A stretch of DNA of 64,000 nt from Povalibacter uvarum (GTDB lineage: Bacteria; Pseudomonadota; Gammaproteobacteria; Steroidobacterales; Steroidobacteraceae), in assembly GCF_014202975.1 (NCBI RefSeq), contig NZ_JACHHZ010000002.1:124001-188000 (forward strand), read 5' to 3'. The notes below the pieces were generated by a model, which saw only the letters and a list, made by a program, of their open reading frames with translations, was not told where the DNA came from and made no database searches. The stretch's first letter is position 1. Each line of letters starts with the position of its first letter. Both the position numbers and the translations under genes were made by a program. This document shows positions 54,082 to 63,709 of the stretch, one piece after another.

Positions 54082-54095
54082 AGAGGAACTCACCC

Positions 54096-55568
54096 GTGCG
54101 CATCGTTCAAATCGCAACAGGCGTCGCGTTGCTCTTGTCGGGCTCCCTGGCGATGGCCCAGGCCACGTGTATGGACACCGAGTCCTTCGACACCTGCTGG
54201 CAACGCCTCTATGACGCTGCAAAGGGTTCGAGCGACCTGAGCGGTGTCCCCGCGAAGCTGGCCGCAACCGAAATGAACGCGGCAAGAGCCCGGGCTGCAA
54301 CGGCTCAGACGGGAGCGGACTCGGGAGGCACTGCAACGGCTTCCACGCTGACCGACCTGATTCCGTTGTTCGATGCGCTCGGTCTCATCGGCAACTCCGA
54401 TCAAAGCGAAGGCACGCTCGCGTTCAATCTGAACTTCCTGCTCCCCGTGCAGGAGGCCGACAAGAACATGCAGCTGCAGCTTGTCGTGAACACTTCGCCT
54501 GAACCGCTCACGCAGCTTGTGGAAGCCTTTCCCGAAACCGTCCGGGCGGCACGCAACAGCGAGTTGCAGAAGGACATCGGGCCCTTCGGCGACTCGCGTG
54601 CAGAGCTCACATATTCTCTGGTGAACAGCCGGTTCGGTCGTGACTTCACCGTCGCTCGCGCCCAACTCGCGCCGATCTACGAAGGCGCGTGGGCACGAGT
54701 CGGAATGCCAATGATCGATGGCGCAAAACTCGATGCTCAACGAGCCGCGCTCACGCGCCTCGCACGCGACCCGGCGCCTGCGGCTCGGTCGGTGGCGACA
54801 ACCACGCCTTTCGGTAGCTACCCCGCTGAACTGAACACTCTGCGGGACGAGCTGAAGCAGCACGCTGCCGCATCCGCCTCAGTGATCGGCGCGGCGACAC
54901 TCGCGACGCAGAACGAGCTTGCGAGCCTGTCTCGTCTCGCCGCTTTGGTAGAACAGCAGCCCCAACTCCTCTTCTCGCTGTCGCACGATATTCGCGACGA
55001 AGTCGTGGGCCCCGAGAAGACCAGTGCCAAACTCACGTTCGAGACGACGCGATACAACCTGGGGGCGTTTCTTCGCGGCCCCGGCGCGATCTGCAAGAGC
55101 GGAGCCGTACAGTCGGGCCAGCAGGAATACGCAAGATGCATCAGTGCCCTGAACAGCTATGTCGACAGCACTGATGAAGCGCTGAAGACGCAGCCTCGCT
55201 GGAAACTTGGCGCCGCTTATCACCGCGTGAAAGCGATCAACTACAGCTATCCGGACGACAACGTCGCGCTGAATCTGCCGGAAACCGATCGCCTCGAGGT
55301 GACCGCCGGCTGGGGCCGCCCGCTCCAGCCAGTGAAGGACGCCGACCGCATCGACATCGAAGTCGGCTACGACAGCAACATCGACGGCGATACGAGCAAC
55401 AAGGAGCGCTTGAAGGCAACCCTCACCTACACGCGCCGCGTGGGGGGCATGGACATGCCCTTCTCCATCGTCTACGCGAACAAGGATGAGTTCCTGGGCG
55501 AAGTCGACCACCAGATCAGCTTGAATCTGGGCATCAAGTTCCGGCCGCCGGTAAGCGCGCCGAAGTAG
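54096..55568 (+). CDS. Secreted protein of unknown function, possibly a beta-barrel
   Basis: This 490-residue protein has a clear signal peptide (MRIVQIATGVALLLSGSLAM, cleavage near AMAQ-A). The middle (about 60-260) is helical and Ala-rich. The C-terminal about 130 residues alternate strands (PRWKLGAAYHRVKAINYSYP, DRLEVTAGWGRPLQP, DRIDIEVGYDSNIDGD, LKATLTYTRRV, HQISLNLGIKFRP), like a partial outer-membrane barrel. A GTG start with AGAGGA upstream follows the DUF5675-like gene by 14 bases, so the two are co-transcribed. No named family is recognised. Confidence 0.72.
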   Translation: MRIVQIATGVALLLSGSLAMAQATCMDTESFDTCWQRLYDAAKGSSDLSGVPAKLAATEMNAARARAATAQTGADSGGTATASTLTDLIPLFDALGLIGNSDQSEGTLAFNLNFLLPVQEADKNMQLQLVVNTSPEPLTQLVEAFPETVRAARNSELQKDIGPFGDSRAELTYSLVNSRFGRDFTVARAQLAPIYEGAWARVGMPMIDGAKLDAQRAALTRLARDPAPAARSVATTTPFGSYPAELNTLRDELKQHAAASASVIGAATLATQNELASLSRLAALVEQQPQLLFSLSHDIRDEVVGPEKTSAKLTFETTRYNLGAFLRGPGAICKSGAVQSGQQEYARCISALNSYVDSTDEALKTQPRWKLGAAYHRVKAINYSYPDDNVALNLPETDRLEVTAGWGRPLQPVKDADRIDIEVGYDSNIDGDTSNKERLKATLTYTRRVGGMDMPFSIVYANKDEFLGEVDHQISLNLGIKFRPPVSAPK

Positions 55569-55661
55569 CGATTTCGCTCCGCACCACAGAAACCGGCTCC
55601 AATGGCCTGGCCGGCGGCGCGTCGCGACCGCCACGGGCAAGTCGACTCCATTCGCGGATAT

Positions 55662-55735
55662 TGGAGCGGGTGATGGGAATCGAACCCACGTTAGTAGCTT
55701 GGGAAGCTACAGTTCTACCATTGAACTACACCCGC
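55662..55735 (-). tRNA. tRNA-Gly (anticodon TCC)
   Basis: The minus strand starts GCGGGTGTAGTTC and folds into a complete cloverleaf. It has a 7-bp acceptor stem (GCGGGTG/CACCCGC), a D-arm GTTC...GAAC, an anticodon arm GTAGC-TTCCCAA-GCTAC with anticodon TCC, and a T-arm GTGGG-TTCGATT-CCCAT. Discriminator T is followed by an encoded CCA (55664-55662). Confidence 0.95.
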
Positions 55736-55810
55736 GCCGGAGACGGATTCTATGCACCGGCACGGGGAAGCGGCAAGAATGTCGGGTGAATCAGTCGAGG
55801 AGCCTTTCGG

Positions 55811-56698
55811 GTGAGATTCGATCTGCGGGATCTGGAGTTGTTCGTGGCCGTCGCCGAGGCGGGAAGCATTGCGCGGGCCGCTGAACGGTCGCACACGGTC
55901 GCGTCGGCCGTCAGCAAGCGCATTTCCGATCTGGAGGAAACGTTCGGGTCATCCCTGCTCGCGCGTGGCGCGAAGGGGGTCGAACTGACGGCTGCAGGGC
56001 ACGCATTGCTGGTGCGCGCACGAGCGATGCTGAACCAGGCCAGGCAACTCGACGACGAGATGCGCCGTCACGCCTCCGGCACGCGCGGCTACGTGCGGGT
56101 CTTTGCGAACATTTCGGCCATCGTCGAGTTCCTGCCGGCGGCGCTGGCCTCGTTCGCGACGAAGCATCCGGATGTTCACGTCCATCTCGAAGAGCATCTG
56201 AGCTCGGCGATCGCGGTTGCAGTCGCCGACAATTCCGCCGACTTCGGCATCGTCGGAGAGCTGCCGGTGATCGATGGCCTGGAAACGATCCCCTTCCGTC
56301 ACGACGAACTCGTACTCGTCACGCGACCGGATCATCCGCTGAGCACGCGCGATGTCGTGAGCTTCGCGGAGCTGACGGACCTGTCATTCATCGGCGTGCA
56401 TGCAGGCAGCTCGCTGTACAACCTGCTGACACGCGCTGCGGCAAACCTCGACGCGACGATCAACTGGCGCATCCAGGTCACGAGCTTCGATGCGGCGTGC
56501 GCAATGGTTGCGGCCGGTCTCGGCATCAGCATCGTGCCCCGCGGCGCTACGACAGCCTACGTTCGATCGCTGTCGCTTCATGCCGTTCCTCTGAGCGACG
56601 GTTGGGCGCAGCGACAGTTGTTCCTTTGCACGCGGGCGGGAATTCCCCTGCATTCCGCAGCGCGTTTGCTCTTCGAACACCTGCGCGGGCAGGTCTGA
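55811..56698 (+). CDS. LysR-family transcriptional regulator
   Basis: This 295-residue regulator has an N-terminal winged helix-turn-helix (LRDLELFVAVAEAGSIARAA, ERSHTVASAVSKRISDLEE, LLARGAKGVELTAAG; about 4-62). A type-2 periplasmic-binding-like effector domain follows (about 88-290). The GTG start has GAGGAG 13-8 bases upstream. No adjacent metabolic gene is divergent from it (a tRNA lies upstream), so the target and inducer cannot be guessed from context. Confidence 0.92.
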   Translation: MRFDLRDLELFVAVAEAGSIARAAERSHTVASAVSKRISDLEETFGSSLLARGAKGVELTAAGHALLVRARAMLNQARQLDDEMRRHASGTRGYVRVFANISAIVEFLPAALASFATKHPDVHVHLEEHLSSAIAVAVADNSADFGIVGELPVIDGLETIPFRHDELVLVTRPDHPLSTRDVVSFAELTDLSFIGVHAGSSLYNLLTRAAANLDATINWRIQVTSFDAACAMVAAGLGISIVPRGATTAYVRSLSLHAVPLSDGWAQRQLFLCTRAGIPLHSAARLLFEHLRGQV

Positions 56699-56742
56699 CG
56701 GACCGCTGCTATCATCGCGCGCCCTCGCGACGGCGCATCGAC

Positions 56743-57453
56743 ATGACTTCCGACGAATCCACGAATCCCCCTGGCGACGGCCCGAAGCGGCGCGCGGTCC
56801 GCAGCTTCGTCCTTCGCACCGGTCGTGCGACGGCGGGGCAGCAGCGTGCGCTCGTCGAACTGTGGCCTCAATACGGCATCGACTTCTCCAACGAACCGCT
56901 GGACGTGAACCGTGTCTTTCCGCGCGGCGCGCAGCGAATGATCGAGATCGGCTTCGGCAATGGCGAAGCGCTGCTCGAATATGCGCGTGACCATGCGGAC
57001 ATCGACTGTCTCGGCATCGAAGTCCACAGCCCCGGCGTGGGACACCTGTTGCTCCACTCGCAGACGGCATCGATCACGAACATTCGCGTGATGTGCCACG
57101 ACGCCGTCGAGGTGCTGCAGCGACTTCCCGACGCATCGATCGATTTCGTCCACATCTTCTTCCCCGATCCGTGGCACAAGAAGCGACATCACAAGCGTCG
57201 CATCGTTCAGCCGCCCTTTGTTTCCCTGGTCGCGCGCATCATCAAACCAGGCGGCTTGTTTCGTCTCGCAACCGACTGGGAACACTACGCACTCCACATG
57301 CGCGAAGTACTCGACGCATCTTCCGAGTTCACCAACGTCGCCGGCGACCGCGGCTATGTCGATCGACCGCAGCTGCGTCCGCTCACTCGCTTCGAGAAGC
57401 GTGGACATCGATTGGGGCATGGCGTCTGGGATATGGAATACCGAAGAACGTGA
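56743..57453 (+). CDS. trmB: tRNA (guanine-N7-)-methyltransferase
   Basis: This 236-residue SAM-dependent enzyme makes m7G46 in tRNA. The SAM motif is MIEIGFGNGEALLEYA. Family motifs are IDCLGIEVHSPGVGHLL, FFPDPWHKKRHHKRRIVQ (the catalytic/tRNA-binding PDPWxKxRHxKRR) and IIKPGGLFRLATDWEHYA. The ATG at 56743 is chosen because the frame upstream overlaps the LysR gene. Confidence 0.96.
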   Translation: MTSDESTNPPGDGPKRRAVRSFVLRTGRATAGQQRALVELWPQYGIDFSNEPLDVNRVFPRGAQRMIEIGFGNGEALLEYARDHADIDCLGIEVHSPGVGHLLLHSQTASITNIRVMCHDAVEVLQRLPDASIDFVHIFFPDPWHKKRHHKRRIVQPPFVSLVARIIKPGGLFRLATDWEHYALHMREVLDASSEFTNVAGDRGYVDRPQLRPLTRFEKRGHRLGHGVWDMEYRRT

Positions 57454-57608
57454 CGCAGTAACACGGAGGTCACGCTTCTTCGAGCCTCTGCCTTTGATGC
57501 TCTGCAGAAAAAATCCCACTTGAATCCCTGCGGGCACAGGCATACAACAGAGACGCCGACAGCTTCGCTGCCGACACATGCAGGCATGGATGTGTACGGA
57601 GGAATGTC

Positions 57609-57941
57609 ATGACGTCGCCGAGTCCGGTCGTGGGTGATTGGTATCGCCGGATGGACGGCGCGCTGTTCGAAGTCGTCGCCATCGATCGGGACGACGGCAC
57701 GGTCGAGGTGCAGCACTTCGACGGCACGGTCGAGGAGTTCGACCTCGAGTCGTGGGATGAGCAGCAGTTCGAAGAAGGGAAGGCGCCGGAGGACTGGAGC
57801 GGCTCCGTCGACATCGAACCCGAAGACTACGAAAACGAACGCGAGGTCACGGCCACGGGAATGTGGACCGACCCGCTCACCAGCCTGGATCGCGCCGAGA
57901 CTTCCGGTTATTCGGAGTGGCCGACGCCGCGCGATCTGTAG
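57609..57941 (+). CDS. DUF6763-type small acidic protein
   Basis: This 110-residue, very acidic soluble protein starts MTSPSPVVGDWYRRMDGALF and continues EVVAIDRDDGTVEVQHFDGT, with an SH3-like barrel look. The C-terminal ETSGYSEWPTPRDL is conserved in the DUF6763 group of gammaproteobacteria as I know it. GGAGGAATGTC directly precedes the ATG. It lies 155 bp after trmB and is convergent with the permease gene. Function is unknown. Confidence 0.82.
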   Translation: MTSPSPVVGDWYRRMDGALFEVVAIDRDDGTVEVQHFDGTVEEFDLESWDEQQFEEGKAPEDWSGSVDIEPEDYENEREVTATGMWTDPLTSLDRAETSGYSEWPTPRDL

Positions 57942-57987
57942 AAACCACCGACCGTCTGCATTCGTCGAAGCACAGTTGCGTTTGGAC

Positions 57988-59325
57988 TCAGTCCGTCCGC
58001 GGCTTTTCCGTGGCCGCCTTTCCGTTGGCTGTGGCTTCCACTTCGTCGACGAACCCGCCCCGGATCATGATCCAGAACAGCACGATGCCCGGCACAGCAA
58101 TCAGCGTCGTCAGTAAGTAGAAATTCACGTAGCCCACGCGCTCGATCAGCCCTCCCGCCGTCGTGCCGGTCAGCACGCGGCCCACGATGCTCGCGGCTGC
58201 GGAGATCAGTGCGTACTGGCTCGCCGTGTAACGAAGGTCGCAAAGCGCCGAAAAATACGCGACCACGGTGACGCCACCGATGCCGCTGGCGATGTTTTCG
58301 AATCCGATCGCGCCGGCCATCGCCCAGTTCGAATGTCCCGTCGCCGCAAGACCAGCAAAGCTGAGATTGGAAAGCATCATCAAGACCAGGCTGATCAGCA
58401 CCGAGCGCTTCATGCCAAGACGCGAGTACATCGCGCCGCCGATGAAGATACCGATGAGGTAGGCCCAGAAGCCGAACCCGACGTCGTAGATCGCGATCTC
58501 GTCGTTGGTGTAGTGGAGATCTTCGAAGAGCAGCCTGAAGGTCAGGTTCGCGAGCGTGTCGCCGATCTTGTGCAGCAGGATGAACAGCAGGACGAGCGCC
58601 GCACCGCGCCTGCGGAAGAACTCGAGAAGAGGCGCCAGCACCGAATCGGTCACCGCACTGATCCCGCGGCGAATGATCGGGTCGCGATGTCGTGCCGGCT
58701 CGCCGAGCACGAGGCCAACGGCCATCGCTGGCAACGCGAAGATTGCACAGGCGATATACGCAGCCTGCCAGCCGAGCCGAGCCGCAATGACCAGCGCCAG
58801 CGCACCGGCTGCAACCGAACCGATGCGCCATCCGTACTGCGACATCCCTGATCCGACGCCGAGCTGGCGCGGTTCGAGCGATTCGATCCGGTAAGCGTCG
58901 ATGACGATGTCGTAAGTCGCGCCTGCTGCTCCGACCAGAATCGCGGCGACCGCTGTCGCCATGAGGCTGGCCTTGGGATCGACGAGCGCCAGGTTCACGA
59001 TCGCCGCCATGGTGAGCACACCGATGAGCAGCAGCCACGAGACGCGCTGACCCAGCCTTCCGAGCAACGGCAGCCGCACGCCGTCAACGACCCAGGCCCA
59101 GAGCCACTTCAGGTTGTAGACCAGGAACGCCAGCGTGAAGGCCGTGACCGCACGCTTGTTGATGCCGTCCTGCGCAAGTCGCGTCGTGAGCGTGGAAGCG
59201 ATCAGCGCGTAAGGCGCGCCCGAGGAGATCCCGAGAAACAACGCAGCAATCGGTGCTGATTCGGTGTACGGACGAATGGCCGCAGGCAGACGGGAGCGCC
59301 ACCCCGTTGAGACTGTTGAGTTCAA
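57988..59325 (-). CDS. Major facilitator superfamily permease, AmpG-like
   Basis: This 445-residue protein has about 12 membrane segments. The opening APIAALFLGISSGAPYALIA, followed by LTTRLAQDGINKRAVTAFTL and YNLKWLWAWVVD, resembles AmpG muropeptide permeases, as does DIVIDAYRIESL in the middle. AmpG imports anhydromuropeptides for cell-wall recycling. The match is by overall pattern, and an AmpG paralogue with another substrate is possible. It is divergent from pyrE with a 152-bp gap. Confidence 0.82.
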   Translation of the reverse strand: MNSTVSTGWRSRLPAAIRPYTESAPIAALFLGISSGAPYALIASTLTTRLAQDGINKRAVTAFTLAFLVYNLKWLWAWVVDGVRLPLLGRLGQRVSWLLLIGVLTMAAIVNLALVDPKASLMATAVAAILVGAAGATYDIVIDAYRIESLEPRQLGVGSGMSQYGWRIGSVAAGALALVIAARLGWQAAYIACAIFALPAMAVGLVLGEPARHRDPIIRRGISAVTDSVLAPLLEFFRRRGAALVLLFILLHKIGDTLANLTFRLLFEDLHYTNDEIAIYDVGFGFWAYLIGIFIGGAMYSRLGMKRSVLISLVLMMLSNLSFAGLAATGHSNWAMAGAIGFENIASGIGGVTVVAYFSALCDLRYTASQYALISAAASIVGRVLTGTTAGGLIERVGYVNFYLLTTLIAVPGIVLFWIMIRGGFVDEVEATANGKAATEKPRTD

Positions 59326-59449
59326 ATGACGTTATCCCGCGGCGCGCTCGTTGAATGCATTACGCGATGATGCCCAACGACATCGCAGCGCGAAAGCAAA
59401 ACCCTCCGGCCCGACTTCAATGCCCGCCACAGCTTCTGTAGGCTATCCG

Positions 59450-59472
59450 CCAACCGCCAACCGCCAACCGCT
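59450..59472. repeat. 7-bp tandem repeat (CCAACCG)x3 in the pyrE leader
   Basis: Three perfect CCAACCG units, preceded by a degraded CTATCCG and followed by CTT, end about six bases before the pyrE ATG. The array replaces the usual ribosome-site region. It matches the array at the ECF sigma stop (7318-7347), including the CTT that follows the last unit. Confidence 0.85.
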
Positions 59473-59477
59473 TCTCC

Positions 59478-60113
59478 ATGTCGTCATCCTTCATCAATCT
59501 CTGCCTCGAGCTCGGCGTCCTTCGCTTCGGGGAATTCAAACTCAAGTCGGGTCGGACGAGCCCTTACTTCTTCAACGCAGGGCTGTTCAACTCGGGACGA
59601 GCGCTTGCAGAGCTCGGGCGGTCTTACGCAGCAGCGATCCAGGGTGCAAAGCTCGAGTTCGATGTGCTCTTCGGCCCGGCGTACAAGGGCATTCCTCTCG
59701 TGAGCACGGCGGCTGTCGCGCTCGCCGATCATCATCAGCGCAACGTGCCGTGGAGCTTCAATCGCAAGGAGGCCAAGGATCATGGCGAAGGCGGAAACAT
59801 CGTGGGGTCGCCGCTGCGAGGCCGCGTCCTGATCATCGACGATGTCATCACGGCCGGCACGGCGATCCGCGAATCCATCGACCTCATCCGCGCGGCGGGC
59901 GCAACGCCCGTCGGTGTCGTGCTGGCACTCGATCGTCAGGAGCGAGGCCAGACGGAGCGCTCGGCCGTCCAGGAAGTCGAGCAGGTATTGGGCCTGCCGG
60001 TGACCAGCATCCTGAAGCTCACCGACCTCATCTCGCACTTGAGCAGCCAGGGCGACGGGCAACAGCTGGCGGCCCTACAGCGTTATAGAAATGAGTACGG
60101 CGTCGCGCCCTGA
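59478..60113 (+). CDS. pyrE: Orotate phosphoribosyltransferase
   Basis: This 211-residue enzyme converts orotate and PRPP to OMP in pyrimidine synthesis. The N-terminal [51 protein letters not shown] (catalytic loop) and the PRPP motif [17 protein letters not shown] are all standard, as is the length. The only ribosome-site candidate is CTTCTCC, so translation initiation looks weak or unconventional, next to the 7-bp tandem repeat. Confidence 0.97.
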   Translation: MSSSFINLCLELGVLRFGEFKLKSGRTSPYFFNAGLFNSGRALAELGRSYAAAIQGAKLEFDVLFGPAYKGIPLVSTAAVALADHHQRNVPWSFNRKEAKDHGEGGNIVGSPLRGRVLIIDDVITAGTAIRESIDLIRAAGATPVGVVLALDRQERGQTERSAVQEVEQVLGLPVTSILKLTDLISHLSSQGDGQQLAALQRYRNEYGVAP

Positions 60114-60220
60114 GGGGCAATCCGGCCCATTCGGTTGACCTGACAAGGTCTGCCGGCCCTATAGTACCGATCTGTCCGAACCATAGAATCAGCCACATAC
60201 CGCCCTTTCCGCACCTCCAG

Positions 60221-60868
60221 ATGTCCATCGTGCGCCTGCTGTGCCTGTCCGCTCTGATCGCCGCCACGCTGCCGGCGGGAGTCGTCATGGCCGCGAGTTC
60301 CACAACGCGCGAAGCGTTCTATCGATGCAAGGACGGCGCCGGCCAGGTCCATTACGGTGACTCGAAGCCGAAGGAATGCGAGGGGCTGGATACGGAAGTG
60401 CTCAACAACAACGGCATGGTCGTTCGTGTCATCGAGGGCACTCAGTCGAAGGTCGCTCGCGAGCAACGCGAAGTCGGCGAAAAACGCATTCGTGCGGAAC
60501 GCGACGCACGGTTGCAGCGCGACCGGATGCTGATGGAAACCTACCTTACGGTCGAGGATATCGAGCGGCTGCGCGATCAGCGCCTGGAACTACTCGATTC
60601 CCAGTACCGCGTGAACGAGCAGAACATCACGAACCTGCGCAACAGTCAGAGCCGCCTTGCGCAGCAGATCGCCCGCTTCAAGCCATACAGCGACAAGGCG
60701 AACGCTCCCCCGCTGCCCGATCACCTCGCCGAGGAGATGGTCAACACGGTGAACAACATGCGTGTCTATCAGGAAATGCTGGAGAAAACGCGCAAGGAAC
60801 AGTCGGAGATCAAAACGACGTTCACCGCCGACATCGCCCGCTTCAAGGAGCTCAAGGGAATCAAATGA
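60221..60868 (+). CDS. Secreted DUF4124-domain protein with coiled coil
   Basis: This 215-residue protein has a signal peptide (MSIVRLLCLSALIAATLPAG, cleavage near VMAA). A short DUF4124-type domain follows (FYRCKDGAGQVHYGDSKPKE), with an Arg/Glu-rich helix and coiled coil from about 80 to 210. Such proteins are widespread and uncharacterised, probably periplasmic. The stop codon lies within the stem of a strong hairpin (60867-60907). Confidence 0.85.
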   Translation: MSIVRLLCLSALIAATLPAGVVMAASSTTREAFYRCKDGAGQVHYGDSKPKECEGLDTEVLNNNGMVVRVIEGTQSKVAREQREVGEKRIRAERDARLQRDRMLMETYLTVEDIERLRDQRLELLDSQYRVNEQNITNLRNSQSRLAQQIARFKPYSDKANAPPLPDHLAEEMVNTVNNMRVYQEMLEKTRKEQSEIKTTFTADIARFKELKGIK

Positions 60869-60907
60869 CGAAGCTGTCCGGAGCGATTCGCTCCGGAGAG
60901 CTTCGTC
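60867..60907. terminator. Strong hairpin between convergent DUF4124 and dut genes
   Basis: A 19-bp stem with one G-G mismatch closes on the loop ATT: GACGAAGCT + TCCGGAGCG pair with CGCTCCGGA + AGCTTCGTC. It starts inside the stop codon of the DUF4124 gene and runs directly into the half REP element at 60905-60931. No T-run follows on either strand, so it may protect 3' ends or act as a bidirectional stop. Confidence 0.65.
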
Positions 60908-60931
60908 ATCCCCGCGAAAGCGGGGCTCCAT
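60905..60931. repeat. Single REP-like palindrome
   Basis: GTCATCCCCGCGAAAGCGGG followed by GCTCCATC is one unit of the paired palindromes seen at 5689, 8035 and 42651. It abuts the hairpin between the DUF4124 and dut genes. Confidence 0.75.
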
Positions 60932-60973
60932 CTTCCTCTTGCGGAGCGACTCCGAAAGCTCCGCTTCCCCGTC

Positions 60974-61468
60974 TCAGCCGCGTCCCGAACTTCCGAACCC
61001 GCCCGCACCGCGCTGCGACGCCTCGAATTCATTCACCACGTCGAACTCGACCTGGATCACGGGAACCACCACGAGCTGAGCAATCCGCTCACCCGGCTGG
61101 ATGGTGAATGTCGTCTGACCGCGATTCCAGCACGAGACGAAGATCTGGCCCTGGTAGTCCGAGTCGATGAGCCCGACCAGATTGCCGAGCACGATGCCGT
61201 GCTTGTGCCCCAGTCCGGAGCGAGGCAGCACGATCGCCGCATAGCCCGCGTCTTCGAGATGAATGGCGATCCCCGAGGGGATCAGTTGCGTATCGCCCGG
61301 CTTCAGATCGAGCGATGCATCGATGCATGCACGCAAGTCGACGCCCGCCGAGCCGCTCGTTGCGTACTGCGGCAACGGATAGTCGCGACCGATGCGGGGA
61401 TCGAGAATCTTGACCTGAAGTCGGCGGCGCGCGAAGGCTGGGGCAGTGACCCCGTCAGCGGGTGGCAT
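60974..61468 (-). CDS. dut: dUTP diphosphatase
   Basis: This 164-residue dUTPase hydrolyses dUTP to dUMP. The five family motifs are visible: [46 protein letters not shown] and the C-terminal [11 protein letters not shown]. The ATG at 61468 overlaps the coaBC stop by 14 bases and gives a near-standard length. A longer frame from 61534 adds 22 residues without family support. Coupling to coaBC is the usual gammaproteobacterial arrangement. Confidence 0.95.
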   Translation of the reverse strand: MPPADGVTAPAFARRRLQVKILDPRIGRDYPLPQYATSGSAGVDLRACIDASLDLKPGDTQLIPSGIAIHLEDAGYAAIVLPRSGLGHKHGIVLGNLVGLIDSDYQGQIFVSCWNRGQTTFTIQPGERIAQLVVVPVIQVEFDVVNEFEASQRGAGGFGSSGRG

Positions 61469-62702
61469 GGATGGCGGATCGGTTCTGAATCGGAGTGGCT
61501 GCTGATTTTCCACGACTCCGATAGCGCTCCGCAATCACTGAGACGAGTTGCCGCGCCAGCGCCGACTTGCTGTTGAGCGTGAGCTCCTGTTTGCCGCCGC
61601 GCCAGTAGAGCGTCAGCGCGTTGTCGTCCTTGTCGAATGCCAGGCCCTCGCCCACCTTGTTGGCGGCGATCATGTCGAGATTCTTGGAATTGAGTTTCGT
61701 CAGTGCGTTCGCTTCGACGTTCTCGGTCTCCGCCGCAAAACCCACCAGGAAAGGTGGCGATTCACTCCGTCCGATCGTCGCCAGCACGTCCGGCGCACGG
61801 GACAACGCAAGCGTCATGTTGTCACTGGTCTTCTTGATCTTCTGACAGGCGACTTCGCTGCACTTGTAGTCGGAGACTGCGGCCGCGGCGATGAAGATGT
61901 CCGCGTCGGCGACCTGCTTCTGCACCGCCGCCAGCATCTGGTCCGCGGTTTCGACCGGAACGCGCTCGATGCCGGCCGGCGTTGGAATCTGTACTGGACC
62001 TGTCACCAGCACCACCGTCGCGCCGGCTTCGCGAGCCGCTTCGGCTACGGCATAACCCATCTTTCCCGAGCTGCGATTGCTGATGAATCGCACCGGATCG
62101 ATTGCTTCGCGCGTCGGTCCAGCAGTGATCACGACCTTCAGCCCCGAGAGCACGCCCTCGACTGGGAGCGCTGCGTAGATCTCCTCAGCGATCTGCGTCG
62201 GCTCGAGCATTCGACCGACACCGACTTCGCCGCAGGCCTGTTCGCCACTCGCCGGGCCGAGGACTCGAACGCCGCGGTCCTTGAGCAGACGGACATTGGC
62301 CTGCGTGGCCGGATTCGCCCACATCTGGCGATTCATCGCGGGGGCGATGGTGATCTTCGCGGTCGTCGCGAGACACACCGTCGTCAAAAGATCTTCCGCA
62401 AAGCCATGCGCGAGTTTGGCGATGAAATCCGCAGTCGCGGGGGCAACGACGATCTCATCCGCCCATCGCGCGAGCTCGATGTGGCCCATGGCGGCTTCCG
62501 CGGCTTCGTCCCACAGATCCGTGCGCACGGGCCTGCCCGACACGGCTTGGAACGTCAGCGCCGTGACGAACTGCTGCGCGCCGCGCGACATTACGACCTG
62601 AACCTCGGCGCCGCGCTCAGCCAGACGCCGCACGAGATCCGGGCTCTTGTAAGCCGCGATGCCGCCAGTGACCCCGAGAAGGATTTTGCGAGCTGCACTC
62701 AT
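61455..62702 (-). CDS. coaBC: Phosphopantothenoylcysteine decarboxylase/synthetase
   Basis: This 415-residue bifunctional enzyme of coenzyme A synthesis acts at two steps. The N-terminal flavodoxin-like CoaC domain has [48 protein letters not shown] and [13 protein letters not shown]. The C-terminal CoaB domain has [46 protein letters not shown] and [19 protein letters not shown]. The ATG at 62702 begins the canonical [14 protein letters not shown]; the longer frame is rejected. It is divergent from radC. Confidence 0.96.
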   Translation of the reverse strand: MSAARKILLGVTGGIAAYKSPDLVRRLAERGAEVQVVMSRGAQQFVTALTFQAVSGRPVRTDLWDEAAEAAMGHIELARWADEIVVAPATADFIAKLAHGFAEDLLTTVCLATTAKITIAPAMNRQMWANPATQANVRLLKDRGVRVLGPASGEQACGEVGVGRMLEPTQIAEEIYAALPVEGVLSGLKVVITAGPTREAIDPVRFISNRSSGKMGYAVAEAAREAGATVVLVTGPVQIPTPAGIERVPVETADQMLAAVQKQVADADIFIAAAAVSDYKCSEVACQKIKKTSDNMTLALSRAPDVLATIGRSESPPFLVGFAAETENVEANALTKLNSKNLDMIAANKVGEGLAFDKDDNALTLYWRGGKQELTLNSKSALARQLVSVIAERYRSRGKSAATPIQNRSAIHATR

Positions 62703-62897
62703 GCTCAAGATTATGGGCGCGCACGCCGGACGGCGGCAAACGACCGGGGCGCATACCGGCATGCCGCCTGGGCATGGCTGGAGCAACGTTCCGGCGCGCA
62801 TTTCCGGCGAAAACGCCCCGATTCGCGAGCTTCGCGCCGGGATGCGGACGGCAGAATCCCTATCTCGACCCGGACCGGCGGAGGGACCTCAAGGGAA

Positions 62898-63572
62898 ATG
62901 GCGATTCGCGACTGGCCCACCGGAGAACGGCCCCGGGAAAAACTGCTCGACTGGGGACCTCAGGCGCTGACGGAGGCTGAACTGCTGGCCATCTTGATTC
63001 GAACGGGAACCAAGGGCGCCTCAGCCCTCGATATCTCCAGACGGCTGCTGACGCAATTCGGATCGCTGAGATGCCTGCTTACGGCGGAGCAGCACCGCGC
63101 CTGCTCCACCCGCGGGCTCGGGCCCGCGCGATACGCCGCCCTCCAGGCCGCGCTCGAGCTGGCCAGGCGGCACTATCAACAGCTCATGGTTGCCGGCTCC
63201 ACGCTCGCAAACCCCTGCGCCACCAAGGAATTTCTGCGGATGCGACTGCGTGACCTGCCACACGAGGTGTTCTGTTGCGTCTATCTGGACAATCGAAACC
63301 GGGTCATCGGCTTCGATGAGCTGTTTCGGGGCACCATCGACGGCGCGAGCGTGCATCCCCGGGAGGTCGTGAAGGAAGCCCTGTCCCGGAACGCGGCAGC
63401 GGTCATCCTGGCGCACAACCACCCGTCCGGGGTCGCGGAGCCCAGCCAGGCCGACGAGCTGATTACCCGCCGTCTCAAACAGGCTCTGGCGCTGGTCGAT
63501 ATCCGGGTCCTCGATCACCTGATCGTGGGTGACGGGGTCTGCGAATCATTCGCGGAACGAGGCCTGCTTTGA
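62898..63572 (+). CDS. radC: RadC family JAB/MPN-domain protein
   Basis: This 224-residue protein has an N-terminal UPF0758-type helix-hairpin-helix region ([36 protein letters not shown]) and a C-terminal JAB/MPN domain with the metal-binding motif [15 protein letters not shown]. Despite the name, a DNA-repair role is not established. The location before rpmB-rpmG is the conserved gammaproteobacterial order. The ATG at 62898 is the usual family start; the long upstream frame is chance. Confidence 0.95.
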   Translation: MAIRDWPTGERPREKLLDWGPQALTEAELLAILIRTGTKGASALDISRRLLTQFGSLRCLLTAEQHRACSTRGLGPARYAALQAALELARRHYQQLMVAGSTLANPCATKEFLRMRLRDLPHEVFCCVYLDNRNRVIGFDELFRGTIDGASVHPREVVKEALSRNAAAVILAHNHPSGVAEPSQADELITRRLKQALALVDIRVLDHLIVGDGVCESFAERGLL

Positions 63573-63709
63573 CGGGGGCCCGGGACGGGGGAGCCGGGAG
63601 AAAGAGGGCTTTGGCTCCTTGCCGGTCCGCAGTTCGGCTGGTATAAAGCGCGACTCATTTTTCCGGCCGACCAGCCGTTCCCGGCGGGTGGGCCTCTTAA
63701 GGAATCGCC

